Positions 1 to 11,159 of a stretch of 64,000 nt of DNA are shown here, one piece after another. The notes beneath the pieces are model-generated. The model ran no database searches. It worked only from the letters and a program-made list of their open reading frames with translations, and was not told the DNA's origin. The position numbers were made by a program, and so were the translations under genes. Within the stretch, counting starts at the first letter, position 1; each line of letters starts with the position of its first letter. The DNA is from Elymus sibiricus (taxonomy: Eukaryota > Streptophyta > Magnoliopsida > Poales > Poaceae). The stretch covers positions 306,182,166 through 306,246,165 of the forward strand of contig CM077666.1 of the NCBI GenBank assembly GCA_039707655.1, in the 5' to 3' direction.

Positions 1-192
1 GTGGCTTGAGCAACAGTAATTGTCAGCTGGGTTTGCCACGTATGCTTTATGCATGCATGTACGGTGCTTACTCAGTGTTTGTGCCTACGTGACGGAGACA
101 CTTAAGTGAGCCGGTGAGATACATAAGTGAGCCGGTGGCACTCATTTCTACACTTTATGAAGCGTAATTTTTTTGACAGGCAAAGCTTTTAT

Positions 193-797
193 TTATTTAT
201 TTATTGTACATGCTATAGCTGCTGTGCGGAAATATTTTACAAAGTATAGTGTTTGTTCCATGCTTGATCTTTCTTCTGGCACAGCCTGTGGTCTTCGATT
301 TTCCACATCAGACGCAGCCCTAACGGAAGCAAAGTAAGGATCAATCAAACGGCCAACCCTCTGAGTAGTACACCTCAGCGAATCAGCTGCAAAAATTACG
401 AAAATTAGAACAAAGCAAAACCAAAAGAAGATCACGTCAATAAAAACAAAACAACAACCAACCAAACACTCACCAGATGGCGAATCCAAAGGCCGCTTGC
501 GCCGTATCTCCAGCCGGCGCCGACGGGTCTCACCAGAGGCCTCCAACTGCTGTCGCCGGTCATCATCAAAGAGTGGAACTAAACCGAAGAGTACAACTAA
601 CATGAGTGGGAAAATCAAACAATCAAACGGAAAACAATACACCGGTACAAAAACAAATACTCACCGGAAGGAGGCTCGATATAACCTGAGAAAACTTGCG
701 TAGACAACACTTCGCCAGCGCCAGCAGCATCAACAGAAGAAGAACCCGAAGCGAAACGATCAGCAGGCACAGGACCACAACAAGTTGAACGAACCAT
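193..797 (-). CDS. Small three-exon gene, function unknown
   Basis: I do not recognise the product. Three exons can be drawn on the minus strand: 797-665, 578-474 and 386-193. Both introns have GTGAGT-type donors and TTTAG or TTTGCAG acceptors. The exons sum to 432 nt, exactly 144 codons including the stop, and both junctions split a codon after its first base, so the frame is preserved. The predicted 143-residue protein is rich in Ser/Ala/Gly at the N-terminus, has a basic and acidic middle (FDDDRRQQLE, then RRRRLEIRRKRPL) that could act as a nuclear localisation signal, and no visible catalytic motif. A TATA box lies about 75 bp upstream of the ATG. Phase consistency supports a real or recently real gene, possibly transposon cargo. 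The start at 797 is the first ATG after the TATA box. Confidence 0.5.
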
Positions 798-870
798 AAC
801 TTTCGAACTATTGTTTATGGGTACGTTGGGCTCTGATTGAGTGGGGGTATGACCACACGGGATGGGCTTC

Positions 871-880
871 CTTTATATAG
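871..880 (-). promoter_or_regulatory. TATA box of the small minus-strand gene
   Basis: The minus strand reads CTATATAAAG, a good plant TATA box, about 75 bp upstream of the ATG at 797. It fits a transcription start near 845-850. Confidence 0.45.
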
Positions 881-1152
881 TATCTTATACTTGCGTACAT
901 TAGACGATAGCTGTAAAGTAGCTCATGCGTGTCGCTTGGTAAATAAACAAGTGCATGTAGATTACTCATTACCTAGCCACGTAGTTCTTCTAGAAATGCC
1001 ACGCAAAAGAAGACCAAACCGTAGGCAGACACGTCAGCTTGTGTTTTTGTTTTTCAACATAGAATGATGCCACGTCCATGCAAAAACATGCCAGGATCTT
1101 TTCTTTTTAAAGCCAAAAAAAAGGCCACAACAATGATAGCACCGCAAAGACC

Positions 1153-1230
1153 TATCAAAAACGAACTTACTCACCTGATATAATATATAAGGACCAATCA
1201 AAAACAAACTTGTTCACCTGATATAATATA
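1153..1230. repeat. Short imperfect direct repeat (about 35 bp, two copies)
   Basis: Two adjacent copies share an ATCAAAAAC start and a TCACCTGATATAATATA end with a few differences. Each copy places CAG|GTGA on the minus strand, so it also duplicates a donor-like site. No gene could be attached to it. Confidence 0.5.
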
Positions 1231-1239
1231 CATTGCACA

Positions 1240-2650
1240 CCCGCAAGACACGCGTCAAAACAACACGGAGCGAAAAAAAGAGTAAAAAAAACCAGGAAAT
1301 TCAAACCCTTCGGGGCATAGAGTATGGTTATTAGTCGGGCCAAGAAGCTCGGTAAACATTTGAAGTTAGCTACATGCTGCGATGAAGTTTGGAAGTCAAT
1401 GTGGGGTGCTAAACTTTGCAGGTCGGGCATCAAACTAGCAATGTTCAGTCTGCACTCGACACTATTACCGTGCATCGACGGCGGTCAGAGCCTCGGCAAG
1501 ACATATTAACTTACAAGTCTGAAGGCCAAGCAAGGGACTGGCCCTACTTATTAGTATGTCGTTAATTCTCATGCATCCACTCATCTTTTAATTATTATTT
1601 TTCTTCCTGTATGTTTAATATGGCTTGCAAATTAAACTTGACATTGCTAATATTCTACTCAATTTGTCTCACTTCTGTTATGTATTAGATTAACAAGTTT
1701 TGGATCACATTTCACAAGAACGACATTGTTAGATATTGATTTCTTATTTGCATATTGTTTAGGTTTCAATGGATTTGATTTTGACAGTTACATGCCTACG
1801 CCTTGGTGCAAGTTCTATCCAATGCTACTCCGGAGAAGATTAGGTTCCGGTGCTTGACAATGGCTAGGTTGAATGCAGACATTTCTGTTTCTAGAATGTT
1901 GCCCTCTTGTTGTATGTAAAATAAACTGTTGTACTTTATTAAACTGAATCTGTGCAATGGTTGTTGACTAGCAAATTTTGCTTAAAGGCTTTCCATTTTA
2001 TTTCCATCCTTTGAACCATAATTAAGAGATTCTGTGGAATTATTTGAGTTGATTCATCCTAGCTTATTGTTTATTGTTATATGAAGTACGAAATATGATA
2101 GTTCTACATTCTCTCCATGGAGAGACATGATGCGAGAGAGGACTTTACTAGAGATGGTGAGCATTACTATTCAATCGGCTGAGGAATTAACTTATTAAAT
2201 TTCTTTTTAGTGATTGAATAACTTTGAACTAGCTACTATTTTTTAAATGGAGTGTCATGTTGAAATAGAGGGCGTGTATCTGTTTGGGGTCTTGAGTCAT
2301 GCTTATTGGGCTTGGGGTGTGATATTTTTTCTCCACACTGACATGTTTCCTATTTTCTGTAATTTCCATAAAGCAAACACACGGGTTGTCTCTAGCTCGA
2401 TGTCCAATTTTCTATGATGACCATCAGTTCTGTAGGTGTAACAAAACATACAAGATGCTTGCGGTGCACGGCACAACCTCACGTTTTCATACGTTTTCTC
2501 AGTACCGAAGCATGGGCGTTGAGCTAAAGAGATAAATGTCAAATTTATTGATTGAAATATCTAAATATTGTATACTAATATAATTTGTATGTTAGTAAAA
2601 TTATTGTAGGTATTATATTCTCAGTGGTTTGATTTGAAGGCGCTATTTTA
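1240..2650. other. No gene recognised; AT-rich intergenic DNA
   Basis: Open frames here are short and show no family motif. The right edge is the 3' end of a Helitron, so part of this stretch is probably the body of that element, but no 5' TC terminus was identified. Confidence 0.5.
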
Positions 2651-2654
2651 TCAT

Positions 2655-2684
2655 CCCGTTGCAACGCACGGGCCCTTTTGCTAG
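2655..2684 (+). mobile_element. Helitron 3' terminus (element A)
   Basis: A CCCGT..ACGGG stem closing on TGCAACGC is followed nine bases later by CTAG and then T. This is the hairpin plus CTRR arrangement of Helitron 3' ends, inserted between A/G and T. The same 18-bp hairpin recurs at the end of the next element. The 5' end of this copy was not found. Confidence 0.75.
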
Positions 2685-2849
2685 TAATAATAAAGCACGG
2701 AACGCTTCTGGTTGTTCGTCATTAAAATTACACCCAAAGTTGACACAAATTACCCACTATGTCACCCATAAGTGGAAAAACGATTCAATTCGCTACATGG
2801 GCCGTTTCCTTTGGTTTATATACTGTGCGGCCCCTAATGAAACACAACA

Positions 2850-2912
2850 ACACAGTTAGCCCACTGGTCAAAGCTTTACTCCCCCATCTAGGAGACCTGA
2901 GTTCGACCCCAG
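2850..2912 (+). other. tRNA-like relic with A and B box motifs
   Basis: TAGCCCACTGG resembles a Pol III A box and AGTTCGACCCC a B box, separated by about 33 bp as in tRNA genes. The stems are not convincing, so this is a tRNA-derived remnant inside the Helitron rather than a functional tRNA gene. Confidence 0.35.
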
Positions 2913-3020
2913 CGTTGCCCCTTTTTCACTTTTTTTTTTTTTTGCAAATTCAAATACTTTTTAAAATATTCATATCTTTCAAACCCTAACTCCAAATCTA
3001 ACATGTTATATATGAAAATC

Positions 3021-3710
3021 GCTTAGAAAAATATGTAGATTTCAAATATGCTATTATCTTGCATGTTACTCATTTCTAGAATAAAGTTTATGGTGTAACC
3101 TTAATTAATACTTTCTCTATATTGGGTATTTTGGAAATGCCTATTACATATGTTTCCTATCCCATTTAACTTGAGTAGATATGATAGTTTAATGCTCTCA
3201 CAAAAGATAGTATTGGCACTATAGCGGATGTTGATTCCTACTAGCTACCCTATGCTAAAGGTTACAATAGGTACATAGTCATCCTATTTCCCATCGTGCA
3301 CAATAACCAACCAATATACGATGATATACACTAAACTGTTGATACGAGCTTTATATAAACAAGTGGCTTAGAAAAATATGTAGATTTCAAATATGCTATT
3401 ATCTTGCATGTTACTCATTTCTAGAATAAAGTTTATGGTGCAACCTTAATTAATACTTTATCTATATTGGGTATTTTGGAAATGCCTATTACATATGTTT
3501 CCTATCCCATTTAACTTGAGTAGATATGATAGTTTAATGCTCTCACAAAAGATAGTATTGGCACTATAGCGGATGTTGATTCCTACTAGCTACCCTATGC
3601 TAAAGGTTACAATAGGTACATAGTCATCCTATTTCCCATCGTGCACAATAACCAACCAATATACGATGATATACACTAAACTGTTGATACGAGCTTTATA
3701 TAAACAAGTG
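3021..3710. repeat. 345-bp tandem duplication inside Helitron B
   Basis: Copy 1 (3021-3365) and copy 2 (3366-3710) are nearly identical; I see about two substitutions. GCTTA occurs at both copy starts and again at 3711, so a 5-bp microhomology marks the junctions. The high identity means the duplication is recent. Confidence 0.9.
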
Positions 3711-3974
3711 GCTTAATGTTGATCTTCATATTTTTTTGAAATTGTGCCCATAAAGATTTTTAGAAACACCTTGAGTACACTTCAAAAATCATCCAATCAT
3801 TACATTTTTACGCAACACCACTTATCATGTTGTTTGTTGTGTGGAGATTTCAAGGGATTTGCTAATATCGTCCAGTGTGTATAAGGGGGTGATTTTTTTC
3901 TCCCGTTGCAACGCACGGGCATGTTTGCTAGTAAACTCTCAGCGAAACTATTTCACCCAGCTAACCCTTTCCGG

Positions 3975-4146
3975 TAGCGCCCAACGCGTGGGCGCTATAC
4001 TACATGGCGTAGCGCCCGTCTGACAGACACTACACGCCTTGCCAATGTGGCACCCCGGGGCCAGGCCAGGCCCCACGCACATTTTATGTAGCGCTTAACG
4101 CACAGGCGCTACTGTCTGCAGGATAGCGCCAAACGCATAGGCGCTA
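3975..4146. repeat. TAGCGC palindrome cluster, left of the PMD gene
   Basis: Three 23-bp near-perfect palindromes of the form TAGCGC..n..GCGCTA lie at 3975-3997, 4089-4111 and 4124-4146. Related motifs occur to the right of the PMD gene, so they frame it. Confidence 0.7.
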
Positions 4147-4764
4147 TGTGCTTACTTAGTAACCGGCGCGAGCCGGCTCTCCCCCAGCCCGCTTGTAGTT
4201 GCCCCAAGAACAGAGGGAGGGCCGACCGCGGGTTCCTCGCCCTTTCCCTTCAAATCCCCTCTCCAAATCTCACAGATCTGAAGTTTTTCTCCGTGGATTT
4301 CTACCCCAATCTCTCCCAGAAGGTATTCTCCTCCGATCCCCTCCTTTTCATCCGAAAAATCCTTCTCATTGTTCATATTTGTGCAAGTTTGGGTGAACCC
4401 TAGTTTTTGATGGATTCGAAATTTCTATGGGAAATTGAAATAATGTGGGGGTGATTTAGCCTTTGTAGATGAGTTGTAATCATTGGGGAACATGTGTGTT
4501 GTTGATTTGTGTTGTAAATCATGCTTGCATAGGAATTGTATTTATGTATGAAATAATACTCACATATGAAATTTTATCAGATGATTGTTTAAATTCCTTT
4601 TAGTACCTATGTATGATTGTTGAGATGAATACATATGAAATAATGCTCGCATATAAAATAATGCATCGAAAGTATGGTAGTTTGCTCATATTTGGTTAGA
4701 AACCGAAACAATGCTCACATATGAAATAATGCTCATATATGTCTTATTGTTTGAAATATGTAGG

Positions 4765-7700
4765 ATGGTGTGGCTTCTCGATGATTACTATGATGTTGAA
4801 CACCGGGCCTACTTGATGGCGGAGAAGAAGATGATAATAAGCATACTAGTTGGTAGTTCATAATTTGTGTTTAGTTCAAATGGATATGCCGTAATACTCT
4901 CACTTGTATGTTTGCAGAAGCTTGTACCCCTGAAGATTCGGTCTCACGAGTCCTCGTCGAGTGCTATGTACACACCGTATATCGAGACTCTCGGACTCCT
5001 CCCGTTCATCCAGCTTGTCAGCCGGTCGACGCCAAACCTGAACGTTGCGGCAATCACTGCACTTGTGGACCAGTGGACGCCGGAGACACACAGTTTCCAC
5101 CTCCGGACCGGGGAGATGACCGTGACACTTCAGGATGTTTCTATGATCCTTGCACTTCCTATCGAGGGGAAGCCTCCATGTATGAGCACAGATTCTGATG
5201 GGTGGCGCCAGCAGATGGAGGCCCTTATTGGTATGGCTCCTGTAGAGGCTGAAGACAAGAGTAAAGAAAGAGTCCCAGCCGGCGCAACTTACACGTGGAT
5301 CATAGAGAACTTTGCGCATTGCCCTGACGACGCTACTGATGATGTGATCATGACATATGCTCGCGTATACGTGTGGTATGTTATCTCTAGGACTCTCTTT
5401 GCTGACGGCGATGGCAGGACCGCTCAATGGATGTGGCTCAAGGCGTTGATTGTTTTCGACAACAAATTTAGCTGGGGTTCGGCGACACTGGCCTACTTGT
5501 ACCGGCAGGTAATCAATTGTTTATTTTTAGTTTATTTGTACATTACCAATGCAAACTTGTCCTTAACTGAATCCTGATTGCCTTTATGTGCAGTTGGACG
5601 CTGCTTGTCGTAGGTCCTCATCCACCGTCGGAATTAGTGGTCCTATGCTCCTACTTTCGGTATGGAGCTGGGAACGCTGATCACCCACAAGTATAGGGGA
5701 TCAATCGTAGTCCTTTCGATAAGTAAGAGTGTCGAACCCAACGAGGAGCAGAAGAAAATGATAAGCGGTTTTCAGCAGGGTATTTTCTGCAAGTACTGAA
5801 AGTAGCGGTAACAGGTAGTTTTGTAACAAGGCAATTCGTAACAAGTAACAATAGTAACCAAGGTGCAACAAGGTGGCCCAATCCTTTTTATAGCAAAGGA
5901 CAAGCCAAAACGTTCTCTTATAGTAAGCAAAGCGTTCTCGAGGACACATGGGAATTGTCATCTAGTCACGTTCATCATGTTTAGTTGATTCGCGTTAGCT
6001 ACTTTGATAATTTGATATGTGGGTGGACCGGTGCTAGGGTGTTGTTCTTACTTGAACAAGCAACCCTCTTATGATTACCCCCTCTTGCAAGCATCCGCAA
6101 CTACGAAAGAAGAATTAAGATAAATCTAACCATAGGATGAAACATATGGATCCAAATCAGCCCCTTACGGAATAACGCATAAACTAGGGTTTAAGCTTCT
6201 GTCACTCTAGCAACCCATCATCTACTTATTACTCCCCAATGCATTCTCCTAGGCCCAAATATGGTGAAGTGTCATGTAGTTGACGTTCACATGACACCAC
6301 TAGAAGAATAACAACATACACATCATCAAAATATCAAACGAATACCAACTTCACATGATTACTTATAACAAGACTTCTCCCATGTCCTCAAGAACAAAAG
6401 TAACTACTCACAAATCATATTCATGTTCAAGATCAGATGTGTATTGGATATGCTTAAGGATCTGAACATATAATCTTCCACCAAATAAACCAACTAGCAT
6501 CAACTACGAGATGTAATCAACACTACTAGCAACCCACAGGTACCAATCTGAGGTTTTGCGACAAAGATTGAATACAAGAGATGAACTAGGGTTTGAGAGG
6601 AGATGGTGCTGGTGAAGATGTTGATGAAGATTGGTCCTCCCATGATGAGAGGATCGTTGGTGATGTCGATGGCTTCGATTTCCCCCTCGTGGAGGGAAGT
6701 ATCCCCGGTGGAATCGCTCCACCGGAGAGCAAAAGTGCTCCTGCCCAGGTTCTGCCTCGAGACGACGGCGCTTCATCCCGAAAGTCTTCTTCTAATTTTT
6801 TTCTAGGGAAAATAGCATCTTATAGGAGAAGATGGGCCCCAGAGGCCTGCTGGGGGGCCCACAAGCTCACAGGGCGCGCCCCCTGAGCTTGTCGCTCTCT
6901 GGTGGGTCCCCCTCTAGTATTTCTTCCGCCAATATTTTTTATATATTTCAAAATAATTCTCCATAAATTTTCAGGTCATTTGGAGTTGTGGAGAATATCT
7001 ATCTCTGTTGTAGCTTTTTCAGGTCCAGAATTCCAGCTGCCGGCAATCTCCCTCTTCATGTGAAACTAGCAAAATAAGAGAGAAAAGGCATTAGGATTGC
7101 ATCATAAAGTGAAATAATGACCCAAAACATAATAAATAACAGTAGGAAAACATGATGCAAAATGGACGTATCAAACGCCTCCCAGTTGGACGCCCGAAAG
7201 AGGTATCGTTCAAGGCTTGGGACGATCATGACAACCCTCTACGGCTCCCCACTTGGGCTTACAAGTGGGACGTGGTATCGGAGATGACGAGCGATGTTGA
7301 TATCATGTACAAGCACTACACCAACAAGATGGATACACTTACAACTGAGCAGGTAAATATTGACATTACATCACTCACTCGCATGCTCTCTATGAAAACT
7401 CGACATCAATGTTGTTGTGCTATGTTGCAGGTGGAATGGCAGCCATATGGTGGCGGGGTTAGCTTTGGTGTAGCATACCAGTTCCAGCTGAATCCGAAGT
7501 GCTTGGAGGAAAAGCATCTTTGGCTTATGCGGTGCCCATTGATATGCAATTGGGCGGTTGAGCTTCATCTGCCACATCGTGTGATGAGGCAGTTTGGGTT
7601 GTTTCAGGGTCACCCGCCGGAGTGGGAGGACAAGGACCGCCAGCTTCACAGGTAAGAGAGCATGAACTGTGTGCACTTATCATCATGATGTCCTTTTTGA

Positions 7701-8357
7701 TGGTGCTAATTGTGTGCTTTTTAACATGCATGTTGGATAGGAAAAAGTAGAGAAAGATCAAGGATTGGGATAAACATCATAAGAAGTACATCACCAAGTT
7801 CAAGCTCTGTGTGGAGGAAGCTATGACTAGGGCATGATCCCAGCTACGCGAGTATTGCCCACTTGCATTCGACAACTACATTCGATGGCTTATTAAAAAT
7901 GCTCGTGTGGAGATATGCCCGCCGGCTTATGAGGAGGAAATATTGGAAGAGGCCACCGTATTCGATGAACTTGCCCAGAGCCAATACAACAAATTTATCA
8001 GGGATGAACTTGCCCAGAGGAAATATTGGACATATGCCCGCTGGCTTATGAGGAGGAAAGCTTGAGGACGAGATGACACTGCAGGACTATCAAGTTCGCT
8101 CCGCTTACATGTTGAAGCCTAGGAAGGGACAATTCAAGCGGTACACACCGGATGACTACAACACGAAAGGAAAGAAGGCGGTTGGTCAGAGCTCGTGGAT
8201 ATTAATAGGTATGAGGAGGATGAGGGGTATCGAGGATGATGATGACTCGGAAGATGATGCAGAGGAGGAGGAGGTGGAGGAAGAGGAGCCGGTGGTGACG
8301 GATGAAATTCCTCCTAGAAGGGGACGAGGAACAAGGATGCGTGGAAGGAAGCAGTAG
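4765..8357 (+). pseudogene. Plant mobile domain (PMD) protein, PP7-long-form/MAIN-like, broken
   Basis: The translation has the aminotransferase-like PMD core: GLLPF, ITALVDQWTPETHSF, TLQDVSMILALPIEGKPP, then LPTWAYKWD and PHRVMRQFGLFQ after further introns. Such proteins occur as host silencing factors (MAIN family) and as transposon cargo. Exons inferred from splice sites: 4765 to about 4850, 4918-5508, 5594-7352 (split by a solo LTR), 7431-7651, and 7741 onward. A possible 5'UTR intron runs 4323-4763. The last exon starts with an immediate TAG and has a later in-frame TGA (MTRA*SQL), so the copy is dead. It also repeats a short stretch (7914-7950 and 8031-8065). The C-terminus is an Asp/Glu-rich tail ending in RGRGTRMRGRKQ. 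TAGCGC palindromes on both sides suggest a mobile unit. Confidence 0.8.
5678..7173 (-). mobile_element. Solo LTR of a gypsy element inside the PMD gene (TSD AACGC)
   Basis: The minus strand starts TGATACGTCCATTTTGC and ends CTTGTGGGTGATCA, closely matching the LTR of the 32.8-48.4 kb gypsy element. It is flanked by AACGC at 5673-5677 and 7174-7178. No internal domain or second LTR is present, so it is a solo LTR left by unequal recombination. Removing it and one TSD copy joins WER to LPVGRPKE in frame. Confidence 0.92.
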
Positions 8358-8629
8358 TGATGTTGAATTTGTTGTCTGTTTGTTATGGACATGTAGTAAT
8401 GTTGAACTGGTAGTAATGTTGAGTTTGTTGTCGATGTTGAACTCGTAGTAGTGTTGAACTTGTCGTCTTTGTTTAACTTGAAGTAATGTTGAATTTGTCA
8501 CAGGTTTCAAGAACTTGATTGTGGTGATTCTGATTGAATCTGTTTAATGCATTTTCTACAATCTTATTGATAAATCTGTTGAAGGAGCAAACATACTACC
8601 TTGCAAATTTTTGCCAGGTTTAAAGAGCA

Positions 8630-8895
8630 TATCGCCTAAAGCTCAGGTGCTACATTGCATAGCGCCCAAGACTCAGGCGCTATGCTATGTAGCTTAGCGC
8701 CTAGGAGCTCGGTGCTACACGTTGACTTAGTAATTTCTCGCCGAGAAGAAACCCTCTGTTTTGCTTCTGTTGCTGCTGGTCTAGGAAATTTTAATTGCAT
8801 AGCGCCTAAGCCTCAGGCACTATGCTATGTAGCTTAGCTCCTAAGCGCTCAGCGCTACACGTTGACTTTGTAATTTCTCGCAGAGGAGAAACCCT
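8630..8895. repeat. TAGCGC motif repeats, right of the PMD gene
   Basis: A block of about 100 bp containing CATAGCGCC, GCTATGTAGCTTAG and GAGAAGAAACCCTC (around 8658-8755) recurs around 8799-8895 with about 10 percent divergence. It carries the same TAGCGC/GCGCTA hairpins found left of the PMD gene and ends where the mudrA relic begins. Confidence 0.7.
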
Positions 8896-8905
8896 CCTTT
8901 GTTGA

Positions 8906-10715
8906 ATGTTTCTATTGAGAAAGTCAAGACCCCCGGCATCGAGTTTTCTATTTGTGACCAATCGGTTGTACAAGTTTGTGAAACATCGATCGGAGAAAGC
9001 TAGACAACAATCTTGAAGATCGTCGGACAACTCCTTACTCCCACATGCCCTATAGAAGTTTGAAAAAAATGCCTCATGCACCATCGATGGTGCAAAGGAG
9101 CATGCCCGGGAATGTCAATGTCCATCGCGTTAAGAATTCCTGGATGGCGATCCGATATGACACAAATTTCCCTTTGAGCCGGTAATACCTTGGTTCTCAA
9201 AAGACGCAAGAACCACTCCCAGTTATCATTGTTCTCCGCCTCAACCAAAGCAAAAGCCAAAGGCACCAACCGTTATTGGCATCATTCCCTATTGCAACCA
9301 AGAGAGTGCCCTTGAATTGTCCGGTCAAGAAGGTGCCATTGACGGAGATGACCGGCTGACAGTGTTTGAAAGCCCTCACACATTGCTCGAATGCCCAAAA
9401 TGCAAGGCCAAATACTTGGATAGTCCTTCCGTTGTAAATCATTGTTTTTTGCCCATACGGCTCGACCACATGAACCATGCCCGAGTTAGTGGCGGCCATA
9501 GCTCCCAACAACCTAGGGAGTCGGTTGTATGCTTCCTCCCAATCACCATACAACATCTTGAATGTGGCTTGCTTCGCCTTCCATGCCTTCCTGTATTTCA
9601 CCTTGTAGTGAAAGAGGGCTTTCACAAGGTCCATGATGCTCTTAATGCTCACTGTTGGAAGTGAGGAGATGGAGTTGGAAAGCTTGTAAGCGATGAACTC
9701 GGAGGTGAGTTGTTGTCTATGGTCTTGGGACACAACCTTGCCATCAATCTTCTTGCCTCGGCACATGTGAGTTGGTACACAACTCACTATGTGCCAACCG
9801 GGCCCTCCTTTCCATGGTCTTGCACGCACAATCCATGGACATCCATCCTCCTCACATGCAACCGTGTAACGCAGCTTGACGTCTGAGTGAACCACCTTGT
9901 GCGGATGATAATGCGTAACTAAGAAGTCGTCGAGCCACATCTTCAATTCCAAGAAGGTTTCGAACTTCAACCTGGGAGAAATCCCGTTCTTCCCGTGTTC
10001 CATATCCCGGTGAGAAGTTGGCCTAACTCCAAGAAATATACCCTTGCCACCGTCAACCACGGCTTCATCCGTGAGACTAAGATCCTGAACAATGGATCTG
10101 ATGATCCCGCCATAATATCTTCTCGAAAGCTTTGGCCTCCTTCGCCGTGAACCCCTCCTCATCAACTTCTTCAATGGGACCATCATCGTCCGACTCCGAT
10201 GCATAGCCACGAGAATACGGGATGGAATGGTCCATGGTCTCTTGCACATAATATTTGTCCAAATCACCAACATTGTTTTCATGGAGATCAACATCATTCT
10301 CATCACCCTCATACTCATCATTCTCCTCTTCCAATGCTTCATCTTGGTTCTTTGAAATCGGGCTCAATGTTGGCCTCACTTGTTGGGGTCAAAAGAGGTT
10401 CACTCATTTCATCTTGGTTCATAGGTGGAGGACTCCTAGCAACAAACGGGGAGGCAAGCCGGTTCAAGTCCAAGTGCAAACTAGCATCAACCTTTTTGGT
10501 GGCAAATAACTCAAGAGCCTTGTCTAGAGATTCGGCCATCGTCTCCTTGTATGCAACCAAATGTTGCTCGGAGTTTATATGCATTGTCTTCCAACGGATG
10601 TGCATTCCAAATCCCACATTATGCCTTCCCTCCAACTCAACATTATCACTTGGGTCCATCCAATTCAAATCTTTCCTCACTTGTTCCAAGACCTCGGCAT
10701 AGTTAGGACTACTCT
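8906..10715 (-). pseudogene. mudrA: MuDR (mudrA-like) MULE transposase, decayed and truncated
   Basis: In coding order the protein shows an acidic N-terminal part (EEENDEYEGDENDVDLHE), a MuDR-type DNA-binding region with CEEDGCPWIVRA, and the MULE catalytic core (FKHCQPVISVNGTFLTGQFKG, LVPLAFALVEAENNDNWEWF, ISDRHPGILNA, HRWCMRHF). Frame changes occur near 10350, 10085 and 9255. The conserved DGTFL motif reads NGTFL, replacing a catalytic Asp by Asn. The C-terminus stops near 8906 where PMD-flank repeats begin. The coding sequence runs right up to the CACTA insertion at 10716, so the N-terminus was severed. Confidence 0.88.
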
Positions 10716-11159
10716 CACTACAAAAAAAAAACACTTCCGTGATGATACGTCTTTGTCACAGTAGGTCAAGTTTTCTGTCATGCATGTACATTCGTGACAA
10801 TTTTATGACAGAATCAAGATAGTCATACCTGTGCTGTCGTAGAAGTGTTCCATGACAATACTGAAATTATCATCATGGAAGTGTCCACTTCCATGATGAT
10901 AAATGTCGCGTCATGGAAGTGTTTTCGTCAAGGGTGACCGACACGTGGCATCCACCGTAACAGGTCGCCGTTAAGCTATCGGGTTCCGGTTTGGATCCGA
11001 TAATCCGTTAACAGCCCTGACGAATGGGGATTTTCCACATGTAAAATTCTCATTGGCCAACATAACCACGTGTCGGGCCGGCGTTGCGACAGATGTCGTC
11101 CATTCATTGCACGAGACGCACCTATGGAACAGTGACACGTGGCACGACCCAACAGCGAC

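Larger units (their letters stand above)
2685..3931 (+). mobile_element. Non-autonomous Helitron (element B)
   Basis: It ends with the same hairpin and CTAG|T as element A (hairpin 3902-3919, CTAG 3928-3931). Its left side starts TAATAATAAAGCACGG, which resembles the inner part of grass Helitron 5' ends, but the initial TC is missing, so the 5' terminus appears trimmed exactly where element A ends. There is no Rep/helicase gene, so it is non-autonomous. The interior holds a tRNA-like stretch and a 345-bp tandem duplication. Confidence 0.65.

Noticed and set aside
2856..2912. Functional tRNA gene
   Set aside because: Box motifs exist but acceptor and anticodon stems do not pair convincingly.
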